Assembly: GCA_021029095.1 (NCBI GenBank)
Contig: JAJOHG010000006.1
Span: 744,001 to 808,000 of the forward strand
DNA: 64,000 nucleotides
Direction of reading: 5' to 3'
DNA from: Phellopilus nigrolimitatus
Lineage: Eukaryota; Basidiomycota; Agaricomycetes; Hymenochaetales; Hymenochaetaceae
In this document: positions 13,470 through 24,507 of the stretch, piece after piece
Layout of the letters: the number at the start of each line of letters is the position of its first letter
How positions within the stretch are numbered: the first letter of the stretch is position 1
Program-made: the position numbers and the translations under genes
The notes under the pieces: generated by a model
What the model was told of the DNA's origin: nothing
The model's database searches: none
What the model saw: only the letters and a program-made list of their open reading frames with translations

Positions 13470-13642
13470 TAAGCCTTAGTCACACGCGCTTCGCTACCCC
13501 CCAAATATGTATGTGGGCACCCCGCATATCCAAATCATGTTTCTTACACCTCCTTGCATGTATGATGACAGTCGCTTTACAGCGGATTCAGAAAACCTTG
13601 TCAGTGCGCGCAAAAAAAAAGAAAAAAGTTGCGGCCCCTCAG
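13470..13642. repeat. Composite repeat segment between two MITEs
   Basis: About 13472-13560 matches the reverse complement of about 51145-51240 (both contain CATATCCAAATCATGTTT and ACACCTCCTT). About 13572-13642 matches the reverse complement of about 43050-43117, including CAGCGGATTCAGAAAACCTT and a following A-tract. The segment ends at the insertion point of the next MITE. Confidence 0.75.
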
Positions 13643-13899
13643 GGTGTTCCAAATAAGGCATTATTGCCTAATTGAGCGAAATCGCGTCGTGGTTGCCTGC
13701 CGTCCGTGTAGCACAGTCGTGCGCTAATCTGCCAACGGGGCCAGAAACTACGCTCGAAGGAGCCAAAATTTTAAGCAAGTACATCAGGACAATAGTGGGT
13801 TACCTCGTATAGCCAAAGAACACGGACTTTCAAGTCCTTACTGATCTTTCGATTGGGCATCTTCGCTCAATTAGGCAATAATGCCTTATTTGGCACACC
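13643..13899. mobile_element. MITE with about 38-bp inverted repeats inserted at CTCAG (257 bp)
   Basis: The ends read GGTGTTCCAAATAAGGCATT and, inverted, GGTGTGCCAAATAAGGCATT, and continue to GAGCGAA. It is flanked by CTCAG (13638-13642) and CTGAG (13900-13904). The homologous sequence at about 43,045-43,060 (opposite strand) contains one CTCAG and no insert, so it is the empty site. The core holds no coding sequence. The superfamily is unclear: the duplication is 5 bp with a central mismatch, or 3 bp (TNA). Confidence 0.82.
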
Positions 13900-14021
13900 C
13901 TGAGGCCCAGTGAAAAGTCACTCGGGTGAAGTCGAGTGAGATCGAGTGATTTCGGATTAATCGACCTGGTCCGATATCACAATATATTTTAAGAATATCA
14001 CGATATATTTCTTGCCAGATC

Positions 14022-14071
14022 GAGTGAGAACGAGCCAAAACTGACTAGTCAGTTTTGGCTCGTTCTCACTC
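14022..14071. repeat. 50-bp perfect palindrome
   Basis: Starts GAGTGAGAACGAGCCAAAAC and reads identically on both strands through the central CTAG. There is no spacer, so it can form a cruciform. It lies in a roughly 240-bp stretch between the MITE-bearing repeat and the 14.18-14.58 kb repeat, exactly where the other copy carries the SEC27 fragment. Confidence 0.9.
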
Positions 14072-14176
14072 AATACAATCTATAGCAGGATCGTGCAGAA
14101 TCGTGCAGAATCGTGTCATTTCTATTCATGTACTGTATTTTATCGGATGATATCGTATTAAATCTGGCAGTTTATC

Positions 14177-14580
14177 CACCTGTGCCCCTACCCTTAGCTT
14201 ATCTACTTAGAGGGCTTAATGGGGTGCAGTTACGCATCTAGTTAGGTCCTTTTGCGCCTTGCTGCCCATACTGCGAATAATACTGCCAATAAATACTGAA
14301 AACTTGGTAATGTCAACAAGAGCCCTGAGGGGCCCTGAGGGGACCGGCTTCTCGACATCGCCGCCGGCTTCGCCACCACGCGCGGATCGCCGGCGCTGCC
14401 CGCGCCGGTGATCCACGCGACTTCGCGTCGCCATCAACACGCGCCGCCGGCTTCCCGCGCTGCCCGCGACAACGACATAGTCGTGCTCATCGTGCCGCAC
14501 GATGAGCACGACTATCTCCCTCAATTCTCCACCGTTGCCCTTCATTTCTTTTGCATTGTATGTAGATCTTAGAGTACATT
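14177..14580 (-). repeat. Dispersed repeat R1, copy 1 (inverted relative to 40,850-41,236)
   Basis: About 400 bp nearly identical to the reverse complement of 40850-41236. The shared landmarks are CACCTGTGCCCCTACCCTTA, the GGGCCCTGAGGGG stretch and a 39-bp hairpin at 14477-14515 (19-bp arms, 1-nt loop). Both copies keep an open frame with identical C-terminal residues (ending TRCVTAPH). This reflects recent copying; there is no independent sign of a protein. Confidence 0.85.
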
Positions 14581-14737
14581 TCAAACTAATAAATGGATTT
14601 TCAAATATATTACACGAAATATGCACCGCTGCATTTCTGCTTCCGCACACAACAGCGAGCTCCGCTTTTTTGTTCGGTTTGCATTTCCAATGTATATATA
14701 TTCTGATTATAATATTACAAGAAATGCAAATTTACGC

Positions 14738-15840
14738 TAAGCATTCAAATGGGGGGAGGGGGATTTCGTGCTCACCGTCCCCGCCGCATGTTCCGTCTCA
14801 GCACCCAACCGCCCGCCGCGCATCGCGTATCCGTGCTCCACCGCTCGCCGCGCATCGCGCTTTGACGCTCGACCGCCCGCCACCTGGCTCGCTGAGCGCT
14901 GGCACACGGCCGCGGGCGTCATCGCGCTGCGGCGGCTTCCGCTGCTAAGGGTGGACGACGCGGACGAGATGGCGTGCACCGCAGGCGCGGGCGTCGTCGC
15001 GCGGTGCTGCATCATGGATGCCGAGCGCGTGTGGTGGTACGCACGCGAGGCGGGGCTCGGAGAGGCCGGATGCTGGAGTGCGGCAGCCGTGGCGCTTGTG
15101 CTGGACGTGCCGTTCGGGCTACCGGGGAAGGACATGGGCGAGGGGCCGGGGCCGGGGGCGAGCACGAGCCCAGCGGTCGGCGTGGTGCGTCCTGAGGAGG
15201 CCGGTGAGGACGCACCCGAGCCGGGGTTGGACGTCGAGTGCGCGGGACGGAGGTGGACGCGGAGAAGGAGAAGTAGCCGTCGGGGCTGGTCGGCGCGCTG
15301 CTTCTGCGTCGAGGTGACGACACTGCCCTTGAACCTTATGAGGTCGGAGCGCCGGCTGGCGGACACCTATGTCTTCGCGGCAAGGAGGTTCTTGTGCCGG
15401 CGGAGTCGCTGTTGAGCTTCTCGCGGATGAGGTCGCCGTCGGCAAGGCGCGAGCGCAGCTGTTGCTCGGCGCCCTCGGCGACTTTGGCGGCCTCTGAGTG
15501 CGCGATGTGGTTCATGAGGATGGCGCGCAACAACAGGTGCGAGAGCTGGATGGCGGTGTGTTGCTACAAAACGAAACATTTTCAGTAAGCGGGAGATGAG
15601 GCAGATAGACGGAAGTGATATGCGCACCTGCTGGTCACCGCCGTGTTTCGTCTTGTCCACGCCCAGCCACTCCAACAGCTCCTTCTGGAGGGCCTGCACC
15701 TCTCCGGTGCTGCAGCGCTTGGTGGTGATTTTTGCGACCTTTTTCTCGAGCTCGACGGCGAGCCGCGCAGAGCAGAAAAGCCCGAGAGAGCAGCAGAAAG
15801 TGTAGTCACGCAGGAGAGAGCGCGGCCGCACAGCAGTGGG
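14738..15840 (-). pseudogene. Decayed unidentified gene fragment (coiled-coil plus Ser/Pro-rich)
   Basis: On the minus strand, one stretch (about 15790-15630) reads as a helical segment with LAVELEKKVAKI and LQKELLEWLGVDKTKHGGDQQ. A plausible intron follows, then a continuation with IQLSHLLLRAILMN and LADGDLIREKLNSD. Below 15,370 comes a Ser/Pro/Ala-rich segment beginning RRSDLIRFKGSVVTSTQKQ. The pieces need frame changes to be joined and no start is visible. I do not recognise the parent family. Upstream and downstream sequence is AT-rich and non-coding. Probably a relic of a cellular gene. Confidence 0.45.
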
Positions 15841-17282
15841 ACAAACAAGAGGGCAGCGAGGGAGACGACGAGGAGACGACGAGGGACACGACGTGCAGAC
15901 AACGTCGACGTATCGCTATCGGAACTGATCGGCGCTCCAAATCAAGTAATGATTTGCTTTGCCGAGCTACTGCCGAGCTTGTGGCTCGAAGGAATGGTCA
16001 TAAATTATATTCAATTCTGCTTGTTCTGTGCTGTATAAAAAAGCAGTAAGATCATTAAAATTTAATTCACACTGTAATGCATTAATTTGCGCATTTTTGA
16101 GCTCCAGGAGCAAATACATATTGCGTTATAAAGGAAACTACACCGATTAGTTGCTCTCAACACCAATACATCCAAGGTTCTATATTTTTATAAATTTACC
16201 ACTTCAACCTATAAAGTTCGGACTTCGTACATGAATAGATATAAGCAATCTAAACCTGATTTAAAAGCTATAGGCTGGAAACAGTGCTCTTTGGTACTCA
16301 ACAGTCAAAACATGCATGATTTCATGTCATTTTAGTGAATTCAGGTCCATAACAGCCTTTCCTTGTCTTATTTTAATTCTTCCCCAGCTTCATAAATTCT
16401 GATAGTCTGGGGAATACATATTTACATATAAATAAATAGTTTCCAAGTGTTAGATTAGAGAGTTAGAAGAAATGACTGACAGTGTGTGCGTTTGAGTTGG
16501 AAAAGACAAGTTTGCAACATAATCTACATGCCGTTCATGCTTCAAAACATCATTTTCAAGATAGCATGTTTCTGCTCTTTCCACAACTCATCGGACACCC
16601 TCATAATTTTATGTTATGTGCATGCTTCTATTTAAAAAAACAGCCACCTGAATCCGATCATTGGATCAAAGTGTAGAAAATAATTTGTAAAACTACAAGA
16701 ATAAGGTTTTACACGGGAAAAGCTTACATGTATGCTTACTCCGAAGACATCCAGGAGGATCGGGCCCTTGTAAAATTTTGAGTATGTATAAACAGTATAT
16801 TTCTAAGCCCTCAAAAAATCTCAGGGGAGGTGGAGGAGTATTAGACGTTCTATAAATCAAACGATGTGGGCCCGGAGGCCAGTGCACAAGCACCGCGCGG
16901 GAACTGCCGAAAGAGGCAGACGTCGTCCTGTGTCGCTTGCCGACGACAACAGCGACGTCCACGGCCTCAACAACACAGAAAAACTCTCAGGTAAGTACAA
17001 GAAAACTCTTTATCTACTTGTAGTGATGGTCTGACACCTTTTTTCAACCCTTTTGTGCAGTCAAGACAGCGGCAGAGCCCGCCAGCGGCTTGTGCGAGCA
17101 CGACACGCACGGTCTCCCTCTCGCATGGCCTCCTTCGTCTCGCGCCATCTTTTGTTTACCCCGTCTCAGTTTTGCATGGCCGGCATGCCTCGTGTGCAGG
17201 CACGTCCCTCTTCTCCCCTTCAAATCCAGTACATCAGGAAAATGGATTTTCAGCGTTGGTTTGTAGACGTCTGTAGACATCT
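15841..17282. other. AT-rich non-coding stretch
   Basis: No convincing gene. Most of it is AT-rich with frequent stops in all frames. Only short chance frames are present around 16,700-17,280. Confidence 0.5.
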
Positions 17283-17930
17283 GTAGCGTCACATAGCTAT
17301 TGTAGCAAAATTGTAGTGTTGACTTGTAGCACTGTAGACGTCTGTAGCGTCTGTAGCTTACTGTAGCTTACTGTAGCTCTATAGGTACATAGCAGGGTTG
17401 CACTGTAGACATCTGTAGCTTACTGTAGCTCTGTAGCTTACTGTAGCTCTGTAGGTACATAGCTGGGTTGCACTGTAGACGTCTGTAGCTTACTGTAGCT
17501 CTGTAGGTACATAGCTGGGTTGCACTGTAGACGTCTGTAGCTTACTGTAGCTCTATAGGTACATAGCTGGGTTGCACTGTAGACGTCTGTAGCTTACTGT
17601 AGCTCTGTAGCTTACTGTAGCTCTGTAGGTACATAGCTGGGTTGCACTGTAGACGTCTGTAGCTTACTGTAGCTCTGTAGGTACATAGCTGGGTTGCACT
17701 GTAGACGTCTGTAGCTTACTGTAGCTCTATAGGTACATAGCTGGGTTGCACTGTAGACGTCTGTAGCTTACTGTAGCTCTGTAGCTTACTGTAGCTCTGT
17801 AGGTACATAGCTGGGTTGCACTGTAGACGTCTGTAGCTTACTGTAGCTCTATAGGTACATAGCTGGGTTGCACTGTAGCATCTGTAGCTTCCTGTAGCTC
17901 TGTAGGTACATAGCGTGGCAGCTTGGGAAA
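17283..17930. repeat. Minisatellite built on CTGTAGNN units
   Basis: About 650 bp of tandem repeat. The basic word is CTGTAGCTTACTGTAGCTCT, followed by GTAGGTACATAGCTGGGTTG and CACTGTAGACGT. Higher-order units of about 60 and 80 bp differ by one extra CTGTAGCTTA block. CTGTAG recurs dozens of times. No coding potential. Confidence 0.92.
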
Positions 17931-17984
17931 TATATAGTAGATGTATAGTATGTATAGTAATTGTATTGTATGATTCAATCCTGC

Positions 17985-19325
17985 AGCGACGCCGGACAAG
18001 AACTTGTAGTCCACGTCCAACAGGCTCGAGAGCGAGGACAGGTCATCGTCGATGATGCTCGGGCCCGTCTTCGCCTTCGGAGACGGTGGCTTGCGAGTGC
18101 GGGGTGTCTCGGTGCGTGCCCGCTTCGATGGCGAGCGGCGCGCGTCGTTGCCGCTGCCCGTGGTGCTCGCGCTCACTGCCGACTCCACATCACAATCCCC
18201 AAGCGTGCACTTCGTGCTACGCTTGAGCCGCAGGGTGATGGGCGGCTACCCCACGGGTAGGGCGCATGCGCGCTGGGTGACCGAGACGCTCACGAGCAGG
18301 TCGAGGCTGCCCGCGGCAGATGCTCAGGAGGTCGTGCTCGTGCTCGTACTCCTGGATCTCGGCCTTGAGGCTTTTGAGCTACGAGCGCGTGCGCTAGAGG
18401 TGGTCTCCTTCTCGAACTTGAGCAGCTTGCGCTGGCGCGCGGCGAGCGCATCCGCAAAGCTCGGCGCGAGTTTGGTGAGCATGTGCAGGAGCGACAGCAC
18501 GAAGCGGCGCACGAGCTGCGGGCACCTGCATGGTGGTGCGGCCGGTCCTATCTGGAGGGTGAAGCTCGAGAGCGGGTTGCGCGTGTCGACCGAAAGCCCG
18601 TTCGAGAGGGAGGGCATCATGAGCGACATGGTGAGTGACTCGGAGTCGGCCATGTTGAAGTCGCCGTCGGCCATGTTGAGCTCGCACAGCTGGAAGTGCT
18701 CGCCCTCATAGCTGTCGCCGGAGTCAAAGTCGGCGAAGTTTTCTGAGTCGACAGTGCTGACAGAACCGGACGCGCTGCTGACAGCGGAGCACAAAGACGA
18801 GTTGCGCGTAAGCAGGCCGTTCGCGCCGCACACGCGGTTCGTCAACTTATCGCGCTTTTCGCAGCACTCCTTGCTGTCCTTCTTTGCTGCCTTCCCGTCC
18901 GCTCCTGCGCCTGCACCCATAGTCATCGACGAGGACGACTTGCCCTTCTCCTCCCACGTGCGCGTCGGCTGGTACACGTACCAGTACTTGCGATCCTCGG
19001 CCGATAGCGACCGCTATCGCTGGGAGATCGTCTTGGAAAGGTCGATCTGGCGCTAGCGTCGTGCGATTGAGACGCCCTCGGAGACGGCGACGGCTTCCTC
19101 AGCGCTCTTCTTGAGACAGCTCTTTCGCATGGGTCGGAACAGGGATGATGGCATTCTCGGGGCGCTTGATGTAGTCCTCGTTGTCGTGCTTGGGCTTGCA
19201 CCGATGAACTGGAGGGTGGTTGGGCGGCTGCTGGAGGATGGCAAGTGAGATGCTGGAGCCGTGGCAGCAGTGGGCGAGGGTGATGGGCTCGCCTGCGTGG
19301 GATCAACGTAGCGATAGGCGTAAAA
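17985..19325 (-). pseudogene. Decayed unidentified gene (Ser-rich nuclear-type protein relic)
   Basis: Minus-strand fragments in several frames: a Ser/Thr/Pro segment with CLKKSAEEAVAVSEG (about 19,100); a segment with DKLTNRV, SGSVSTVDSENFADFDSGD and NMADGDFNMADSES (about 18,850-18,640); a helical segment LTKLAPSFADALAARQRKLL (about 18,480-18,420); and a basic segment with SPSKRARTETP and IIDDDLSSLSSLLDVDYKFL (about 18,150-18,000). The order is colinear but frameshifts separate the parts. It may derive from the same kind of parent as the relic at 14.7-15.8 kb. Function unknown. Confidence 0.42.
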
Positions 19326-19504
19326 AATTGATTTTAGGAGGCTCGAGTTAGCGAGGTCACAAAGCGCGAAAGCAACAAAAAAATCAGGACAAACTAGCGA
19401 GACCACATGGAGTGCAATCATGATGAACAAAACTTCAAGATGCAATACGCCGAGTACAGAGATAGGAAGCAAGAAAAACTGCAGACATGAGGAGGCGTGA
19501 TTTC

Positions 19505-19956
19505 TCAAAAAAGAAAATACGGAACTATCGGCAGGTAAACGAACCCTCCGTCCTATATTGTCAGGTCAGAAATCGCAAAGTTAGAAATAAGAAAATCTGA
19601 GCTTACATTGAGATAGTCCAACCTCCAAAACCGCACGTGCCTGACATAATCCTTGATTTCCGGGGCCCCTCCACCCACGGGATCAGTCCAGACGTAGAAA
19701 TCGACTGCGAGGTGCGGCACCATATCGTTTCCCGGGACATTGTTTGCTCCGCCGTCATGTACGGTAGAGCTGTTATCTTAAGAACATGGCCAAAATGACG
19801 TCAGATTAGGTAAACTCACCGAATATCAGCGCGAATGAAATCGGAGCCGAAGTTATGTTCGCCGTATCTGAACACAAGCCACTCGCAAATCCTACGTTGG
19901 ACATCCTGCTGCGAATACGACTCCGGGTGCTCCCATGCGACGCGTGTTTCCGCCAT
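19505..19956 (-). CDS. Small hypothetical protein, 3 exons, 115 aa
   Basis: Exons are 19956-19820, 19769-19607 and 19552-19505 (minus). The introns are 50 and 54 nt and in phase; the total is 348 nt. The product starts MAETRVAWEHPESYSQQDVQ, contains WLVFRYGEHNFGSDFIRADI and DMVPHLAVDFYVWTDP, and ends LPIVPYFLF. There is no signal peptide, transmembrane segment or family I recognise. Splicing keeps a clean reading frame, which argues against chance, but the gene sits in a repeat-rich region and could be a fragment of something larger. A TATA-like TTATACG lies just upstream on the coding strand. Confidence 0.42.
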
Positions 19957-20659
19957 TTGGAACGTATAAGAAAAGAGAGCAAAAGAATAGCAACGTAATT
20001 TCACTGCGCACGCAGTCGAAGATGACGAAAAGCACGACGTGCAGAACCAGGAAATCACAAAGAAAGCAAAAGAGAAACGTGAGCTGCAGTGTTTGCAGCA
20101 CGTAGCACGGTACTGACCTAGTATGCAGCACTAGAAGAAATCCGTACTCAACAGTGTCCTCGACTTGCTCGTTGACGTTCGAAATTGCCGCAGTCGAGTT
20201 TGCGCAGCTCGAGGATCGGTCTGCCTGTCGCGAGAACGCAACGAGCAAGGATCCAACTTACGCCTCTTTTCTACGAATGGCAAACACATATTTCGATTGA
20301 GCTTTCTATCACATCTCGCTCTTCACGACCTTTCAATAGCGCGACGCCGAGGTAGGTGTGACAATTGTCACATTTGTGACACGCCGATCTTTCCGGCAAG
20401 GCCACTGCGGGGAGTTATGCTCAATGTATTTGTACGATTGATCGCCCACTGAGCTGCAAGTTTCAGACCAGACAAAGGGTGAATTGGCAGGGCATGGTAT
20501 TCCACACATAGTCGAAGTACAGACTGCGGAAGAGCACCCCGCAGCTCAATTCCAACCTATCTTCAATTCCGAACACAATCTGTGCTCTTCGTCTGAAGGT
20601 TAAGTCGATTCAGTGTAAGTACGTGCTTATCTTGAAAGTAAACGTACCTCATGTAGAGC
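19957..20659. other. Intergenic stretch beside the Plavaka transposase
   Basis: No gene seen. At 20365-20393 it contains a GTGACAATTGTCAC palindrome followed by GTGACACGCCGATCTTT. A close relative of this motif occurs at about 36150-36175. It may be the 3' terminal region of the Plavaka element, but no matching inverted end was found on the other side. Confidence 0.35.
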
Positions 20660-23600
20660 CTAATATACTTCCTGGAAGGTTGTTTTGTCCGCAAAACAAT
20701 TTACGTAGAACTGCTTTGCCAATTCAACTGCAGTGTCACAGGTCCAATCTGCAGGACAATTTTCACCGTATCTTGGAATAAGCTCCACTGGTCTCCAGAT
20801 GTCAACCAATCGAATGATAACTCCCTTCCGACTTCCGTCAGATCGCAAACGGCGCTCAACGCGGAACATTTCAATGTTGTCATCCGGGACATGTGCTATT
20901 ACTCCATTGTCTTGCATTGCAGTCGAATTTCGTACAGGTTGAAATACCTGCACGTATGCAAGTGGTTCACTGTCTTTCCGAAGATCGTGATATACTCCTT
21001 GGAAAAGCATACGGACCTGACCAACGAAATGGCCTTCGTGTATATTCAGCAAGAATTCATCTCGTTACTTTTTGTATGATTTTGTGCTCACCTTGTATAC
21101 CCTGCACCTTAGCATCCGGTCTGTCTTTACAGAGTACGAAGTTGTATCTTCCTAGTGGTAGTCTCTCTGACGGCGGAGCGGCAAGAACCTTGACCTTGGG
21201 TAAAGCATTATCTGCGTCTTGAGGATCCTTCAACTGTATTGACACATTCCACCAGGTGTTCATAGAGTTGAATGGCAAAAGGACCCGGAGTCCTTTACGA
21301 TCTATGCCAAGATCAGCGGACTTGAAATAGTGGATAAGTTCTTTGCGAAGGTCCGGGATGTCGTAACGTGCCATAGCCGCCATTATGCCAAGGTCTTTCT
21401 GTGAATACTTTGAAGGCAGGATGAATGTAGTAGTATCGTTGCGAATTGCTCTTTTGTGATCGGAATAAGATGGGATGGCTGCAGGGAGAAATCTGTCGAT
21501 GAGACGCTTGTAAGTGCGTTGCCGTATCTTTACTTGGTCAGATGTTATCATAGGTGAGTGCCGTCGTTCTGCATCAGTTAATCCCACGGGGAAGTCTCCA
21601 GTCGTGTCCGTCTGACAATCATTCCACTCCAGAAGCCAGTCGAATAAGCGCACTCGCTCTTGTCTATCAAGAAACCTACACATTTGTGATGCAAATTCCT
21701 TTCTGTTGGTGGATCTGTAAGGTATCTTTGCCATCTCGATATGACACCGTTCCGTTTGATCACTCGAAAACTGTGCAACAGATCCAAGGGCTTTTATGTG
21801 TCGCTCAACGTTCTGCATGAGCTCGAGTTTGGGAATGCAAAACCTCCCTTTCCTCCTCTTTCCATCTCGTACTCCTGCCCTGCTCAATGCAATCTTGTTT
21901 TTGTGGAACTGCTTCAGTGCGTTCCGAAGGTAGGACAAGGTCTCTGTGGAATGGCTCTCGTATTGAGCAACGTAGATAAAGTCCATTAGCCCGCGGAAGG
22001 CTCGCAGGATTTTCACATCGATAGATTTGTGTCCAGCAAGTACGGCAACGAAGACACGCTCTATATCTCGCTGCTCTCGCCCTGTATGCTGCTTGAAACG
22101 TGTAAAACCATCATCAAAATGACGGCATCCAGATCTGGGTTGAATCACGGACATGCGCCTGTCAATCTCGTCGTTCCCTAAAAGATGCTTTGCCCATTTT
22201 ACTGCGTGATCGACGAAGAACTTATGCCATTGGTGAAGCGCATCTGGAGCCAGGAAACATGAAGGATCTGCAGATTCCCAGTCCCGCCAAAATGGAAGGT
22301 GAACTCCGTTTAGGCCAACCATCTTTGCTTCTTTGAGGTATCGTTTCAGTTTATATGGATCACACGATCTCGATAATTCTGATATTGCAAGCAACGTCTG
22401 AGCTCCTACGCGTGGTGGATGTGGATATGCGTCTCCGAACTGGTGATATTTTGCAGTCGATGTCGCCGCCTCGCTACTCGCCACTGCAGCTATTACCTGT
22501 TGCTCTGGATTGTCAGAAATGTGGACGACCAGGAGTAATCGTGTGAGGCGTATGTTTCCAGAAGGATCTGCCATGCACTCTGGAACGACAGAGCATTTTT
22601 TCATGTTTGCAGTGACGATATCCATGCAATCATGGTATAATCTGTTCGAAAGTAAGCCCTGTAGATCCTGTTCATGAAATTTCGCAACAGGGATCTGTGC
22701 TATCATGAGCCAACAGTGTGCGGAGGCCTTCGTCCGAAGTGATTTAAAGATATTGCCGCATGAAATGTAAACGGCATGACATTCTTTATCCCCCTGATGA
22801 TTTGTCAGATGGGTCTTGTCTGAACCGAGCATAACAAGTCCGAGCGTTTCCCCTGCACCGACGTTATCCTATACAAATAGTGTAAGTCCAGTTCGTCCTC
22901 CTCCACGAATCTACACATACCTGTACATCCCATACGTAATCTCCGGTCATGATTTCGCTGTATAACCGTTCTTTTTGTGTATTGTCAGTGTATACGCGTC
23001 GTGGAATGAAGTCCATGTGATTTTGGAACAGAGGGTTTCCGAATAGATATTTGAAACACTCCAGTCCATCCCTATACAATAGAGTTAACGGTTTCTTCGT
23101 CGTTCCGCCTTTCACGGAAACCTTTGTTTCCTTCCATTTTGGCGGGCTCGGTAGCTTCTCGATCTTTTCTCTCATCTCCTTACAAGATGTGAATGAAATG
23201 TCGGGTTTTCGGGGTGCCTTTCTCGCAAAATTGAATTATTACTAGATCAATATATGCTTAGGAAGGGGTATTATATCTTACCAGTTTCAGTTTGAAGAAA
23301 GTGTCTACTTTCTCCATGGATACATTCAAATCTTGAAGCCACTTTGCAAGCTCCCAATCATCCACGTTGTTGAAAGGATAATATGGGTTGCGTATCCGTT
23401 CTTCATAGAACGGATCGGCAGTCCACGTTTCTGAGAAGCGGTTATTGCCAAAACCAAAGATTTTCCCTGCGATTGGGTGGAGCTCGGTAAATTGACCTAG
23501 ATTCTCTTCGCGGTCCCCAGCAGACTCTGAGGAAACACTATCTTCGCCATCAGCTGAAGAGCCTCTGACTTCATCGCCACCCCCGACATTGTATTCGAGG

Positions 23601-23866
23601 TGAAATCCTTGGAACACGTTCCCAAATTCTTCATCATCTACATCCTCCCCTTCGTCGTCGCTACGAGGAGGGCCAGTGGAATCACTCTCTTCGTCCGATA
23701 CCCACTCCTCTCGATCGTCTGATGCTTCATTCTTGTTTGTCCAGTCCCAGCACAATTTCGTACAGCCTATATGTTTCTTTAGATTGCCAAAGGTACCGAA
23801 ACGCTTCCTGCACTTGGGGTTCGAACATCGTATGGGGAGCTGAACCCGAGCAGTAATTTTTCGCAT
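20660..23866 (-). CDS. Plavaka-family DNA transposase, 4 exons, about 1010 aa
   Basis: Exons are 23866-23282, 23217-22921, 22868-21092 and 21033-20660; introns are 52-64 nt, all phases fit, total 3033 nt. Seen: an N-terminal zinc finger (CSNPKCRKRFGTFGNLKKHI, then C), an acidic linker, then the order typical of basidiomycete Plavaka proteins: a CFKYLFGNPLF and YTDNTQKERLYSEIMTGDYVW segment, LGLVMLGSDKTHLTNHQGDK, a long central body, and the C-terminal QVRMLFQGVYHD and ELIPRYG region. Plavaka elements are cut-and-paste DNA transposons expanded in Agaricomycetes. There is no premature stop or frameshift, so the protein could be active. Terminal repeats could not be located by eye. The family call rests on recalled sequence resemblance. 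Confidence 0.85.
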
Positions 23867-24252
23867 TGTGGTCTTCGAGCTGGGATACAGGGAAGCAAAG
23901 AAAAGAGAATTTGGAGAATTGAGATCGAGATATATTTTCAAGTGGCCTTCGGCGCGTGTTCAAATGCGTAATTCTAGTACACGTACGCTCCTTCGATGAT
24001 GTAAAGGGCACCTGATAATTATTACGCATGTCCTTTAACAGCCGTAATTGCCTTGTATTTCGAAGAATCGCCATGAGCGAGGCATGGACTTCTCACATGC
24101 TGCAGCAACTCGCAAACGGCGAGGATGGATCTGACGTGCCCGCACGCGGTGAGAAGACATGCACGACGATAGTCGTGCTGCAAAGCTCCACGATGAATGC
24201 GCTCGACGTCCCGGGCGCCACCGCAGTGTAGCTCGAGTTCGCAGACGGTGAG
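23867..24252. other. Sequence between the Plavaka gene and the hAT element
   Basis: Holds the transposase 5' region and then the host sequence into which the hAT element inserted. 24245-24252 (ACGGTGAG) is the left target duplication. On the minus strand a frame appears open across the reconstructed empty site, but I cannot name a product. Confidence 0.4.
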
Positions 24253-24507
24253 TAGGGCTCACCACGAGTCCACCCATGGGTTGAACCGGACCCGTTGGCG
24301 GGTCACCCGTGACGAAAAAACCTCGACCCGGACCCGTCTTGACCTGGATCCGTTGGGACACGGATCCGCGGGTCCTCAGAAACCCGCGGGTGCGGGTCAA
24401 GCGGGTCGACGGTTAGTTCACGAGTCCTGACGGGTTCTTGCAGCATTAGGTATGTACATTTATTATAATGTTTGAGATGAAAGAAAACATGTGAGCACCT
24501 GCCTGTA

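Noticed and set aside
14216..14650. 144-codon frame shared by both R1 repeats as a possible gene
   Set aside because: The shared protein sequence merely reflects near-identical DNA. The frame runs through the 39-bp hairpin and has no recognisable domain or independent evidence of selection.
17283..17930. CRISPR-like look of regularly spaced CTGTAGAC repeats
   Set aside because: The organism is eukaryotic, the 'spacers' are themselves repeats of one another, and no cas-like gene is present. It is a minisatellite.
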